From: Gnomoniopsis sp. IMI 355080
Lineage: Eukaryota; Ascomycota; Sordariomycetes; Diaporthales; Gnomoniaceae
NCBI GenBank assembly: GCA_027946555.1
Contig: JAPEVC010000008.1
Coordinates: 248,001-312,000 of the forward strand
DNA length: 64,000 bases
Reading direction: 5' to 3'
Shown: positions 46,501 through 59,200 of the stretch, piece by piece
Position numbering within the stretch: position 1 is the first letter of the stretch
How the letters are laid out: every line of letters starts with the position of its first letter
Made by a program: the position numbers and the translations under genes
The notes under the pieces: model-generated
The model's database searches: none
What the model saw: only the letters and a program-made list of their open reading frames with translations
Told to the model about the DNA's origin: nothing

Positions 46501-48028
46501 GGTCCAGGGCAGGAGACAATGTTTTTACGGCGTCACAAGGAATATAGGCAGAGTGTCTATATGTCCATGCATGGGTCAGTAAAATGATTTCGTCACAAAT
46601 GTGACCTGGTCGCACCGAACGTATTCGTGATGAACTTTGTGTGTGCTGCTAGATGCGAGAATCGAATCCTGGGTGCACGCCATGGACCATAAGATGGCAC
46701 CCCAGGTGTATCAACCGTCTCTGGCCTCGCCCTATGACTGCTGCTCTCCCATCACGGTCGATCAAGGCCTTCTTTAGGCAGAACAGGTTCTTGTACTCTT
46801 TGTTGATGAAGACCACGTTGGAGTCGTTTTTCTTGCAGATGTTTTCCGAAAACCCACGATGAGGTTTGTCAGATGACTTATACTACAGTAAAGTTGCTCT
46901 TCAGCTCTAACGCTGGCTTCCAGGTACCCGCAACTGCAGCCAGATTACATTATGCACGTACTTATGAGTGGGTTAAGGGTTATAGGTCGCACGGGAAAGC
47001 AAAACACATTGACAAGTATTGTGTAGCTTTAGGTGAAACAATTTCAATGTATATAAGAAGAGTGAGGGAGGTGTTCATCTTTCACATCACGGGAAATCCG
47101 AAAAGCAGGGCGGAGATATGCGTGGGGGGGTGGGGGGTGGAGGATCTTGCCAATACGGCATCCTTGCTTCAACGACATACGCAGTACTGTGGTTTATTAA
47201 CCCCGATGCGTATTTTTCATTTTCTGTCGCCAAGTTTTCGGTGTATATCGCCCAGTTCCCGTTTTATCGAGCAGGTCCTATTTTGTCTATTTTGTCTAGC
47301 CTGCGCCCGCCATTTTGACTACACAAAATGGACCAAATTACCTAATCTTCGCCAACCATCTTGACCAAACAATGGGGGCCCGCGCCAGCCATCGGACCGA
47401 GCGGTGCAATATAACTCGGACACTCGTCTGGGATCTCGGCTGCTCGGGTGCTCGGGTGTGGGTGTGTGGATGCGTCGGGTCAGCAATGCGGCTCTAATAG
47501 CAATAAGCAATCTTAAACAATCTGAGCCGCATCAAGCGATCCACAATAAAAGGAACGCGCCATGGCGTTCGCTGACTTTCCAATTTCTTTTCATGCAATG
47601 TGCAGATAGTCAGCGTTCAGAAAAGATGATGAACATGGCCACGCCTCCGAAGGGATATTCCTTTTCGGGCTCTTCCGCGGTCCTGGAATCAGCGCTACCG
47701 GCTTACCCTGCCTAATCTTCATCTTAGTATGTGGGTCGGAGGATTCTAAAGTTGAGGTTGCCTAGATGGGCAGGGAAATTCTACGGAGACACGAGATGCA
47801 AGCCATTGCAGGGTCACGGCAAACCTTAGAAAGAGATTACCTCGGGCGAGGACATAGTCGGGAATCCCGGGATCAGGAGTCCGAGTACAGCTTTCGAAGG
47901 CAGGTTGAATCGGCGCGCTGGTTGTCTTAAGTACTGGCAGTCCACGGAAGCATCGGTTTGCGAACAGCATCTTTTGGCACCCGACGTTGCTCAACACTTT
48001 GGTCCTCGCCATCTACCACCCTGGCAGT
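46501..48028. other. 1.5-kb gene-poor region
   Basis: No convincing gene. Short plus-strand ORFs at 46653-46862 and 46873-47364 have no domain features. A G-rich tract lies around 47121-47138. The right end should contain the promoter of the cutinase-family gene. Confidence 0.4.
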
Positions 48029-49144
48029 ATGCCGTCCTACGTCTCCTTCCTCGCCCTCTGGGCCCTCGCGGTCGGCACATCATCCACAACCCCCCTAGCC
48101 GCACGGCAATCCACGGGCTCGTCGTCGTGCACATCGCTGCATGTCTTCCTCATCCGCGGCTACGGCGAGAGCTACGAGTACGAATACCAGCTGTCGCTGG
48201 TCGATGTCATCTGCGCGGGCCAGGACGCGACCACGGGGTGCGACTACGAGGACGTGGTCTACAACACGACCATCTCGCTGAGTGCCCAGGACTGCACGGG
48301 CATCGAGCTTGGGCGCGCGACCGGGGTGTCGCAGATCACGGCGTACAACGAGCGGTGCCCGGATACGAAGCTCGTCGTTAGCGGCTTCAGCGAGGGCGCC
48401 GTCGTCATGGGCGACGTGCTGGGCGGCGGCACCTGCGGCTCGGGGACCGCCGGCCTGGACGTGACGGCCGCGCCGGGGAACATGATCTGCGCCGCTACGC
48501 TCTGGGGCGATGGTCGGCACGTGGCGAATCAGTCGTACAACGTCCTCAATGGGTCTGCCTACGACAGCGCGTACCCGCGCTCGCTTAATGCCTCATGTGA
48601 GTAGCCTTGCACGAAAATTCATCACCAAGATAGGCACTGGACTGACCACGTTTCTCGCGAAGCATTCGCCGGCCTCAACACCTTCTCCTCCGTCCTGCGC
48701 TCCTACTGCCACGACACGGACCAAATTTGCGCCTACAGCGACGGAACGCCGTACGTCGAAGCGTATCACACCGACTACTTCGACCTGTACTCGGCGGACG
48801 GGGGCGCCTGGATCCGCGACATGTGCAACGTCACCTCGCCCAACTCCACCGCGACGTCGACCTCGGCGGCCCCGAGCGCCACGGCGACGGCCGTCTGCAC
48901 GGCCGGCACAGCGGCTGACGGCCTAGCGAGCAACTTTGAGGAGCTGTGCGAGTTCACCTGCAAGTACGGCTACTGCCCCGACGGCGTGTGCACGTGTACG
49001 GCCACGGGCGCGCAGAACACGGCGCCGGCTATCACGGGCGAGGATGGATGCCCGCTTGACGGGGAGAGTGATGGCTACGACGGCTTGTGCAGCTATTCTT
49101 GCAATCATGGGTATTGTCCCGAGGATGCGTGCCAAGCCTGTTGA
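48029..49144 (+). CDS. Secreted cutinase/acetylxylan-esterase family enzyme with Cys-rich tail
   Basis: An extracellular serine esterase of the cutinase (CE5-like) fold. Exons are 48029-48596 and 48663-49144; 349 aa. The start at 48029 gives a signal peptide ending near TTPLAARQ. The nucleophile motif is VVSGFSEGAVVMG with Ser121; Asp and His are likely those in TDQICAYSDG and AYHTDYFD. After the catalytic domain comes an Ala/Thr/Ser linker and two similar cysteine-rich units, ELCEFTCKYGYCPDGVC and GLCSYSCNHGYCPEDAC. Such units also occur at the ends of fungal alpha-1,3-glucanases, so they may bind a polysaccharide. GC content is clearly higher than in the surroundings. Cutin, suberin or acetylated xylan are all possible substrates. 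Confidence 0.83.
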
Positions 49145-50278
49145 GCGCGGATGGTGGCAGCTCTGCTGAATATTGTCCGAGTCGAGTGAGAGGCAAGCGG
49201 GTGATGTCACATGAAGATCGAGAGTTGCATTGGGCTATGGCGTTGATGAAAAAGGCTACCTCACTAGGGAGGCATGATAATATAGATATTAGACAGTAAT
49301 GTTAGTAATTAATGAACATAAACATGAACTCGAGGGTGACGCCCTCGGAGTCAAAGAAGACAGACAACTGGGCACCGACCCTCACCAATCTGCGGACTTG
49401 ATCACGGACGATCCCTCGACTCTTCGAGTTAACTCGGGAGGCAGGTACCACACTTGAAGGCATAGCTTGTGAAGCTGGTCCTGTGTAGTAAGAGACTGCC
49501 TTTTTCTAACCCTGTTCTGCGGTTCTCGATCACGCTGATCTCCCCGTCACCTCCTGCAACTTCGTCAGCGGCGTCCGTGCTGCTCCCGTTAATCTCGCCA
49601 GCAGCAAACCTCCACTCATCGGACATTTCTTTTAACTGTCAACGGCAGCGTCAGTTTGTACAACTTCACAAGCACACAAGTTGCTGTGTGGCCTCTCGAT
49701 GACAAATCCAGCAGCCAAGTCACTGCTTGAGGTACCACTACTCAGAACGGACGGTGATAGATCAAAGCGAGAGAATAAGGGACTATTTCTGGTCTCTGAG
49801 GGGTGAAACAAGATCAATGGCAGCGTGGGAAAAAGAATGGCATATCATGGCTGCAATATTCATCACTGGCACATACGCCCACAATGAGTTTCGAAGGGGG
49901 GGAGGTTCGCGTTCCAACATCCGTTGTATTCCGTTTTCAATTCTCTATTCTCTGTTTAACTACAGTAATTATGCCACTCGGCCAGTTCGTACCAAGACCT
50001 ACATCTCCCACCAGTCATGTTAATGTGCTAGTATTAGACTCGACATTAAATCACTCTGTCCGGCCTCGGGCCCCTGCAGCTTTTTAGTATACAGGAAATT
50101 TTTTGCGTGATTGCACGTCATTCACTTGCCCATTCGGCGCACAGAGCTGTAGACCTTGAAACGCACGAACAGGTGTGAGAAAGACCTCAGGCCAAGATAC
50201 CTAGGGAGAGCTGGGTTATCTAGCTCCGTCCAAAACATTTCATATAAGCTACATGGATTCCGGCCTGATTTTCTTTCA
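49145..50278. other. Spacer between convergent genes
   Basis: About 1.1 kb with no supportable ORF; should hold the 3' UTRs of the esterase (+) and the FAD oxidase (-). Confidence 0.45.
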
Positions 50279-52162
50279 CTAAACAGAAACGATGGTTGAT
50301 ATAATTCGTGGGTTTTTGACATCGTCGGCAACCTTTAACTCCCTGTGCTCAATTCGCACAGGTCCCTTCTCGCTGCCGCCTCGTTCCTCAGATCCTAACA
50401 CCTGTGATGACGGATCGCGACCCTCCAAAATGGCGCATCGGATCGCACAGTCTCTCTTGAAGACCTCGGCCTCGGTCTTTGGAGAGCCCAGCAAGTCGGG
50501 CGTGGCAAGAGAGGCATACCGATCCCACCACTGTTCCACCTTCTTGACTTGGGGCAGGTCGAGAATCTCCTCTTCGCTCGGCACGGGAAGCACGCCATGT
50601 ATCTCGCGATCCTTGCTGCCGTCCTCGAGCGGGCGGATGGACTGCATGTTGAAGAAGAAGTTGTCCGGATCCCAACGAGTCTTGACCTTCTGGAGACGTG
50701 TGTAGTTCCGTCCGTAGTACGCCTCCTGCCAGTCGGGAACAGTGCCGTCTATATAGTTGAGATATGCCGCCTTCTTCTCGATTGCGTACGGCAACAGTGT
50801 GGTCTTGCACTTGGCAATGAATTCCATCATCTGATTCTTGGCCAACGGATCCGTCCACTGCACCTTGATCGTACACACATAGTGTCCTTGCCTCCAATAA
50901 AAAGCGGTATCCTCAGCGCCCACCGCAGTGGTGGCTCCGCCGATGTGGTCCCACAATACGTGGCACTTTGGATCATTAGCTCCATTCTCGTCCGTGATAC
51001 CCAAGATCTTCACTGCCTCGGCGACGAGTGCCGAGATCTTAGAGTTGACCTCTCGGTTGATGGCGCCCTCGGCAAAAATGAAGGACGCATGATGGTGATA
51101 TACCTGGCTGAAGGGGTCCCAGCCCTCGTCCTGGTGCACCTTTTCAGTCCACTTGCCAGCGTTTAGTTTGATGCTCGCTGGCTTGTATGCTAGCAGATAC
51201 GACAGAGCCTTCTGAGCCGCGTCCCAGCTGCCATTGTAGATGATCGTCATCCCGCCGGTGAGTTGCTTCTTGCTCCCGTGGGTCCACAAAGCGTCAGCCG
51301 TAAGCTCTTCGGGACAAGGGATCGTGTTGAACTTCTCCATCATGTCATTGAATTCTTTTTGCTGCTGTGGGAGGTTCCAGGTGATGTTCCCAGAGACGAT
51401 GTTCCCGTCAAGGTCGTTCAGCTTGTGCAGACGGCAAGTCATGTTCACTGTGACACCGAAATTGCCGCCCCCGCCGCCTCTGAGAGCCCAGAAGAGGTCT
51501 CGTTTCTCTTCATCTTCATCCTTGTCAGAGACAGTGACGATCTCGCCGTCATGGGTCACAATAGTCATGGAAAGGACGTTGTCGCAGGCGAGGCCGTAGC
51601 TGCGAGAAAATGGGCTGAGCCCCCCGCCCAGAGTAAATCCGCTGACGCCAACAGTTGGACACTGCCCGCCGATCACTATAGTGCGAGGGTCTTTGAGGTG
51701 CTTGTAGTAGACATCCTTCCAGACGAGGCCAGCTTGCATGGTGATGGTATTTGCTTCCGAGTTGATGTAGCACCCTTTCATGGGGCTGACGTCGAGAACG
51801 ATTCCACCCTCGTTCAAACAGTAGCCCATGTAAGAGTGTCCGCCATTCTTGACGGTAAGGCGGGCTTTATTCTCCTTGGCAAAGACTACTGTGGCTTGTA
51901 CGTCTTCGACAGATCTTGCCTGGACAACAACAGCCGGCATGGTCATGCGGTAATTCAGGTTTCCGATGAATACTGCGTGGTTCTATTAGCTATAGAGCTC
52001 TGCGCATTTGGAATTCTATAAAACAAATTCATTGTTATGCTTCATTTGGTGATAGCACTTACCGGCTTTTGAATAGGCTTCACTCGATGGCTCAAGTACC
52101 TGGTCTGGCGCGAGCGTCTCCTTCAGAGCCGCGATGCTGAAATTCTCTACAGTGGCAGGCAT
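50279..52162 (-). CDS. BBE-like FAD-linked oxidoreductase
   Basis: A flavin-dependent oxidase of the berberine-bridge/VAO family. Minus-strand exons are 52162-52063 and 51972-50279; 597 aa. The FAD-binding half has NGGHSYMG with His79 and GGQCPTVGVSGFTLGGG with Cys138. These sit where BBE-type enzymes bind FAD through both a histidine and a cysteine, about 60 residues apart, so bicovalent flavinylation is likely. The substrate half ends with the family's C-terminal YYGRNYTRLQKVKTRWDP and FFFNMQSI. No signal peptide is visible from this start; an in-frame ATG at 52258 also gives none. The C-terminal ~80 residues after the BBE domain are extra. Substrate may be a carbohydrate or secondary metabolite. 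Confidence 0.9.
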
Positions 52163-53163
52163 TTTCGCGATGAGCGAACCAATAGAAGTAGAGTAATATT
52201 GTTTGACAGTGTGAGGCTTTGAGGTATCGGATGTTGTTAAACGTAGGAGAAGAGGCACATATGGTGTGTCATGGCTTTGTATTTATAGACTGATATATTG
52301 CTCTATGCTGGGTATCATAACACCTATAATCTCGTAAAGGGAGCAATTATCTCGTGCTATCTGGATTGAGTGAATTCCAGCTACTGCGCTCTTGCGGTCT
52401 AGTACTAGATCGAGTTAACTGCGTCGACCTTCAGGTAGCCTGAACGCGTATATATGCTAGCACCTACATACCTGCTATACCTCTACAAGTACAAGTTTTA
52501 ACGCGAACCCTTTCACATGCGCTCGAAGCCGCGTTCGCTTACCTAAAGTAGGATATATCGTTTCGACGTTTACGGTCTCGGGTCCGAACCATATACCTGG
52601 GGCAGAATTGATTGGGCAGCAGGCGCTAGAGTACGCAGCCGAATCGCGGGCTGAGACAGCATTAAAGGTTTCGTACGCCTATCTTCCAGTCTAGTTTAGT
52701 CAATCTAAAATGGTCGATTCTCAACTCCTTCAACCACATTGATCTTCGTCTTAATATGGCGAGGAAACTATCAATAGTCTATACTGTGTGTTGCTTTCGA
52801 ACAAAGTCAGCGTAGTGCGCAGTAAGTGACTGGAAATGCCTTCATTACTGTGGGAGAGCAGAAGGGACCACCAAACAGATAGTCATTCCCACCCAAGGAA
52901 ACACCACACCGTGTCGAGAGGCCCAACGCAGGGAGGCCAAGCATGATATAACAGGTTCCAAGGGGTTCTTCAATAGTTAAGGAGCCCCCGGGTGCCTTTT
53001 GCTAGAAGGGTTAATTACAAGCGTCAGTTATATTAGGCCGCAAACTGTGACGCATGCAAGTTCAATTTTCTCATTTGATAGTAAGAACAAAGATACTTGG
53101 GATCTATAGGATCATGCGATCGCTTCTCCCCAGTCGCCCTCCAATTCTAGCCTGCGCATCACG
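52163..53163. other. Gene-free spacer
   Basis: About 1 kb containing the FAD oxidase promoter (minus strand, from 52163 upward). No other feature recognised. Confidence 0.45.
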
Positions 53164-54750
53164 TCAGAAGCAAGACCAAGGATCTCTAGCCAATGTCACG
53201 ACGTCAGGCATCCTTTCAACGTCGAGGGGTCTATGGACTTCAATCGTATCCGTGTACTTCCGCTCATATGCCATATTGATGGACTCATAGTCGGAGAGAG
53301 TACGAAGAGGCTCTCCCGTCTTCAAGACGAGCAAGCCAAGTCTCGAGGACGGCAGCCGCTGCCGCCGGCACGCGAAGAATGGCTGCCCGATCTCCCCGGC
53401 ATAGTCCTCTGTCAAGACGGGATTGACGTACGCGTTGCTCTCTGGCACCATCGGTGGGATCGCATTGGCAGCCTTGCCTTTCAGGTCGAGCGCGAGATGG
53501 AGGGTCAATCTTCGGAGGCTTCTGAACCTTTGGGTGATGGATTCGAGAACGCGCGCGGCCTCCTTGATTATTTTCACATTAAAAATCCCGTATTCCTCTT
53601 GAATAGGTGCCTTTGCTTACCTCTCTGCTATTCGAGTCAAGCTCCAACTCCTCAAGATGTGGACACCTCTCTTCAAGCTCCTTGAGCTGCTCGACACCGT
53701 AAGTCGGCCTCAGATAAGCGGTGGTTACGCTATGCACAGGCTCAAACGAATGAATGCATAGACACTTCAAGCTTGAATGATTCGCGACCGCTTCTAGTGG
53801 CACGTGATATCCCTTAACGACTAGGCTCTCGAGCGTGGTGAAAGCCATCAGAAACCACTGCAGCGGCGGGCAGTCGCTTCTTGTCTCCTCATCCGACCAT
53901 CGCTTCACCTCGAGGGTCTTTAAGAATAAGGCGCAGCCTGTGGTCTGGCTCAAGAAGGCCACCATGTTTGGAGGGCCCAGTGTGAGGGACTTCAAGCTCG
54001 ACCACTGGAACTTCTTTTTCCAATGCTCTGACTCGTCTTGGCTCATCTGATATCCGATAAGTGACAGCTCTTCCAGCGGCGGAAAGTTCGCCTTGGTGTC
54101 AGCAAGCGAAAAGGAAAGAGTCGGGAGGACTTCAGGTATGCCCATATCTGAGCTGAGATCTGGGGCAAATTCGAGCGAAAACGAGAGCAGAGCAGGGCAG
54201 GCGAATAGGAGCTTCTGGACGCCTAGAACCCTTCTGTTCGGTCCATTGGTCCGGTCGTAGGGATTCACTGTGGCCGCGAGAGCGACAACGTTGCGCATCT
54301 GCATATGGTCCTCGACTTGTCGCTGACCGTCCTCGCCGAGTAGAAAGAGCGATATTCGTTTCTGATGCCCAGCAAGAGTCTCTAACGCCTTCGGGGTCAA
54401 CCGACCTCTAATCCTGTGGCGGCAAAAATGAATACCAATTAGCATCACACTTCGCGGTTATAATTACCGGTAGATTTGATGTCCCAGCGCCATGTGCTTG
54501 CTTACTTGACACGCTGCAGATTGGGAAGAGAATCGACAAGAGACAGCAGGCGCGTCTCCATGTCATCGACATCTTCTGGGCTGAACAGCCCAAATTCAAG
54601 CTCGTGCACTGCACGCCGGAGCACTTCGTTCTTGGAGTCCAGCAGTCTGGACGACAGGGAGTGCGCGAATACCAGCGGAGGTGTACTGTCCATGAACTCC
54701 GTTGGCCGCGCGGCTAGCGGAACGACCTCATACAGATGGGAGAGGGTCAT
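53164..54750 (-). CDS. Leucine-rich-repeat-like (F-box-type) protein
   Basis: Minus-strand exons are 54750-54506, 54413-53621 and 53562-53164; 478 aa. The body has irregular leucine-rich units such as FPPLEELSLIGYQMS, WSSLKSLTLGPPN and CPHLEELELDSNS, as found in fungal F-box/LRR proteins where they recruit substrates for ubiquitination. I do not see a convincing F-box at the N-terminus, so it may be an LRR protein without the adaptor domain. The third exon's acceptor (AATCAAG) is inferred from frame. Confidence 0.72.
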
Positions 54751-55825
54751 GGCGAAACAGGCGCGCGACGTTAGGCAAAAACTGCAGAGGTCTTTGAGGC
54801 TATCTATCTTATTTTTTCTTTTTGTCAGTGCGTGAGATCAAGTACAGGTGTGGGAATCGGGATGTGCAAATTAGGCTGATGAGAAAAAGCGTCGTACTTG
54901 GTCAAGAATGAGGTGACATATTTCGCCTGCCCCAGTTTCGAAAATGTTTGTACTCATCCTGAGACTCGAGGAGCGACAACCTCCCGTGAAATTATTTCCT
55001 TGTTGTATTTGGATTGAGTGGTGAGATAGCCTCGTCTTGCACGCCGAATTTATCAAGCTGGAATGGAGCGGGGTAGGTACTGCGATGGGAGATACTTGTA
55101 GGTACTGAGTACGTACACTGGACGGAATACAGTGGATCCCTCTTGTATAGCATAAGACTCAGACCGGAAAATATATGCTATTTTGGCCATGTAAGCTGTA
55201 TCTAGAAAGGGGGGTAGGGGGAATATACCAGGAACAGCTTATATAATCAGCTTTATAGAAGGGGGAGGGGAAAAAAAAAAAGAAAAAAAAAAGGAATTTA
55301 CTATATTATTTGCAAAACTTAGATATTAAAAAAAAGATACTGGAAAGCCATAGAACACCTAATAACGAAAAAAAAAACGACCAAAAAAAAAAAGGCGCCG
55401 GCCCTCACCAAGCACCCTACGGTCGCTCCTCCTTCTGGTCGTTCTTCCTTCTGGGGCCAAGCTCACTTACGTCGCTGAATAATGGATAGTGTCGATAAGT
55501 CTCCAATCATTCGAACGATCAAAATACACACATAAATGTAGGGGTCATAAGTAGTTGTTTATTTGAAGAAGGCTGAAGATCAGCCGTGCAGGAACGGAGG
55601 GCATATGGCCTTCCAGTCCCTCTTATCTACCCCTAGCTATGCCCCTCTGACTGGCCAGTCAACAAAAAGCTTATTTCTATGCCCGGCTGTTCTTTGCCGC
55701 CTAAATCTCTAAGAGGCTCTCGCTTCGAAACTGACTTATTATCATCTGTTCTAGGATTGATATGTACCCCTTACTGGCCCCTTCCTCTATTAGCTTCTAT
55801 TATTGGCAGTGAGGGCACTATAGGC
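54751..55825. other. A-rich, low-complexity spacer
   Basis: Contains long interrupted A-runs between about 55260 and 55400 and AT-rich sequence. The 55400-55800 part is not gene-like and could be a decayed transposon, but I see no terminal repeats or domains that prove it. Confidence 0.45.
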
Positions 55826-56240
55826 TTAGGCTATACTTGTGATTGTAAATAACGCCATTGCCAACGACCACACAGCCTGGGTGTATGGGTGCGAGACCGA
55901 TGACGCTGGCCCATATAGACTCGACATCTGCTCGATCAGTTCCTCGGTCGGCACCTTGTACGTGGCAACCTCCGCTGTCTGCTCCCGCGCTTCCAGGTCT
56001 CGCCGCTTGTCCGCAAACCCTCCGCCTTGGCACGAGATCTTGGGTCCGCCGGCCGGTACGATGGCGCGCTCGACGCAGCCGTCCTTGATGAAGAAGGGCA
56101 AATAGAAATAAGCCTTGGCGTACGAGGAGTCTGTCGCGGGCTCCCAATCCTAGCCCGTCAACGCTCCGCAGCCATCCTCCTGCGTGTGCAGAGACTCACC
56201 ACCGTCCGTCGCCCAGCCGTCGATGTTGTAGATCTCAAAC
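55826..56240 (-). pseudogene. Decayed 3' end of the chitinase gene
   Basis: Directly after the chitinase stop, a shifted frame encodes the usual C-terminal domain of these chitinases: EFEIYNIDGWATDGG, EEDGCG-like and later FFIKDGCVERAIVPAGG, ending at 55826. Two lesions cut it off: a one-base frame change near 56240 and an in-frame TAG at about 56150 where the family has Trp in its GWDW motif. The domain is therefore no longer joined to the catalytic part unless an unseen splice repairs it. Confidence 0.7.
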
Positions 56241-59200
56241 TCATAGGCGGCGAGCGGTCGTCGTAAAAGAAGTGTTAGTGGTTGTCGAGGTTCCGAATAG
56301 CACGTCCCAGGATGTCGACTCGGCGCTCGAGATGGACGATAGTTCCGACATGGCGTCGTAAGTCACGGGCATCGTGTCATCGAGCGCCGTCGCGTAGTAG
56401 ATGGTCCCGGAGTACTCCTCGCTGGTTGAGCTCTCGGATGATGATGATGACTCGCCGTCGTCTGGGTCACCGCCGCCGCCACCGCCACCGTCAGTGCCGA
56501 AGAGGTCCGGAGGACAGAATGGGCAGCCGGAGTCACAGAAGAAGGTACCTGCCAAATTAGGGATGTCATCAGCTACCTCATTCCGGCGCACATGGATTCT
56601 CACGTGGAATTATCGAACGGCGAGATGAAGAAGTATAGAATCAAATAATGGAAGATTAGCATACAAGAAAGGCCGCAACCCACACAGCCAGGGGTGGCGG
56701 TGGGAGCCGGCGGCTTGCCAGATGTCCATTTTGGGGTCTTGGGATTCACCACAGGATCGGTTGTCGTGGGTACCGTTGTAGGATGAGGGTTGGGCGTGAC
56801 CACGGTGGTTACAGGCGGCAAAATGGTGCCGCCAATGACGCTCGTGCTTTCTCCGAGAGTTGCTGTCTCGGGAGCCGGTGAATAAGTGATCGAGCCCCAG
56901 ACGATCGCTGCTGTAGTTGAGCTGGTAAGGGTTGTCGAAGGGTCAATGATGGAAGTGGTACCACCAATAGTACTTGAGAAGGATAAGACCATTAGTTTGC
57001 CATTTGCGAAGGTTGGAAACTCAATGTGCTTACGGATAGAGAGTGATGGTGAAGGGTTCCGGCTGGACCGAGCTGGTGAGTGCAAAGGTTCCCTCGGTGT
57101 CAGAACCCGTGGGCAAAGTCACACCCCAGACGGGAATAGCGGTTGTCGTTACTAGTGATTGACGGACTTGGTCAGTAGCTCAACCACCTATGCGGGATAC
57201 GAACCGAGGATGTTCGCGCAGATAGTAAGGACACGAGAACTTACCAGGAGGGATAGTCAGAACCGTTAAGTACGATACATACACAAACCACGGGACCGTC
57301 GAAATCGTGCCATCTGTGGCTGTCGTCGTGGTTGTCGTCAGGCTGGAGTAACTGACGGTGGTGGTCCAAGGGTCAAATGTGATTGTAGTGGTGGAAGACA
57401 ACGGCATTGGTGGCCAGATCAGCGTCACGCCCGGTAACGCGGTAACCACGGGTGTTGCTGAGCCCCAGATGTCCGGATTGACGTAGATGGTTTCGTTGGC
57501 AGAAGAGAGCGATGACGACGACAATGAGTCGCCCAGCAGACCGTCTGTACCTGGGACTGCCAAGTCGACAGCCCAGTCGGCAGTTCCCAAGAAACCCAGA
57601 GCATCGTATAGAGCTTCGCGCACTGCCTTATTGGTGGCGTTCATGTAGGCAACCCACTGGGTCTGATTCCAGACCATGATATCAGAATAAGAGGCCGAGT
57701 CCCAAAGCAACTCGACCGAGGGGTTCTCGGAAGCAACCAGGTTGATCTCATAGTCAGCGAGATATCCTGCTACTCCCGTGCAGATGCCAGGCTCAGCCCC
57801 GGAGTCTGGCCCGACATATTCACACATCTCGGTCCAGCAGCCTGCCTCTGTCATCTCGAAAGCTCGCCCGTAGCTTGTAACTCCAACAGCGACCATACTA
57901 GAGGGCACGCCCGCCTTGGTGATCATAGATAGAGCATTGATTGTCTCCGTCAGGTTGACGTGGGAGCGAAGGCAATTCCCGCCCGAACAGCCCGGGTCCG
58001 AATTTGCACTTCCATAGTCCCACTGTCCATGCAAGTCGTAGGTCATGAAGACAATGTAGTCGACAAATGCGCTCATTGCCAGGACATCAAACGATTGGAG
58101 ATACCAGAAAGAAGCAGGTGCAGTGAATGATAATGTTTTCCCGGCGGGTAGGGCCTCCTTCAACAAGTAGAGCAAAAGAAAGTATCCTACACTGTCCTCA
58201 GGAGAGCCTGCTGGGATACCGGGAATATCAGGCTCATCCGGGTACTCCCTGCAACCTGATCAATTTTTTAGTTCGGTTGGTGGAGAGGGACAGCAACTTA
58301 CCAGTCCCAATCGATACCATCAAGATCATATTCGCTGACAAAGTCTACTATATTGGCAACTAGGGTCTGAAGGTTAGCTGTCGTGCTGACTGCATCCCTC
58401 ATTATCGAGTAAGTATCGGGATCCGTGCAAAACGCCCAGCCTCCGAAAGAAACAACACGCTTGACCGAGTCCATGGCCTGAAGAAATGGCAGTTGGGCGC
58501 TAATTTCCGAAGTGTTGACGGAAAAATCAGCATTTAGAGTAGCGAACGCCAGATGAATGTGGGTATAAGCGGTCGTATTGACTTGGTTGACCGTTGGCTT
58601 CAAGCAAGGCCGCGTCAAATCAAATCCCTCAAAGTAGGCGATAGCATAAGTCGAAGCCGGTGCAGAAGAAACAACAATCTCGGTACCACAGTTGGATATA
58701 CACCCATTCTGGCCGGGGGCTGCTGTACCTGGGGCTCCGGTGCCAGACTCCGAGATAGTGCAGAAATCAGCTGTCGTTCCACATTCACCCCAGATATCAC
58801 AGCAGGCGTTCAATGGGCACTCATTGATAGTTGAAAAGTTTGTGCCTCCCGGAAGAATAGCCGTGCCGTTGACTTGAGGGCCACATACAGCGTTAGGCAC
58901 ATTCGCAGGCTGAGGTGCATACCCAGAGCTCAGACATATCGTATATCCAGCGAGGAGGTCAGAGCAGCCGTACCAGCCCCATGTACCTTCATTCCACGTT
59001 TCGATGTCATCGCTGGTGATATCGTAGGCTGCAGCGAGAGATGAACAGGAATCTCCGGCCTGGACGAGATAAGTATAGCAGGTACCGTTTTCGTAGGGAC
59101 TCGGCGAATAATCGGGCAAAGTCCCGGCACTGCAACATACATGCTCACCCGCAACAAGGGAGGAGCATAAGGTCGAACTTGGGTTATATTCGGTAAATTC

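Noticed and set aside
46650..46720. Possible tRNA on the minus strand (GGATTCGATTC, T-loop-like).
   Set aside because: The flanking bases do not form a T-stem or acceptor stem, and I could not place D and anticodon arms.
46873..47364. A 163-codon plus-strand ORF as a real gene.
   Set aside because: No domain, composition not protein-like, overlaps a G-rich tract; probably chance.
55260..55800. LTR or MITE element.
   Set aside because: AT-rich and gene-free, but no terminal repeats, target-site duplication or coding domain could be shown.
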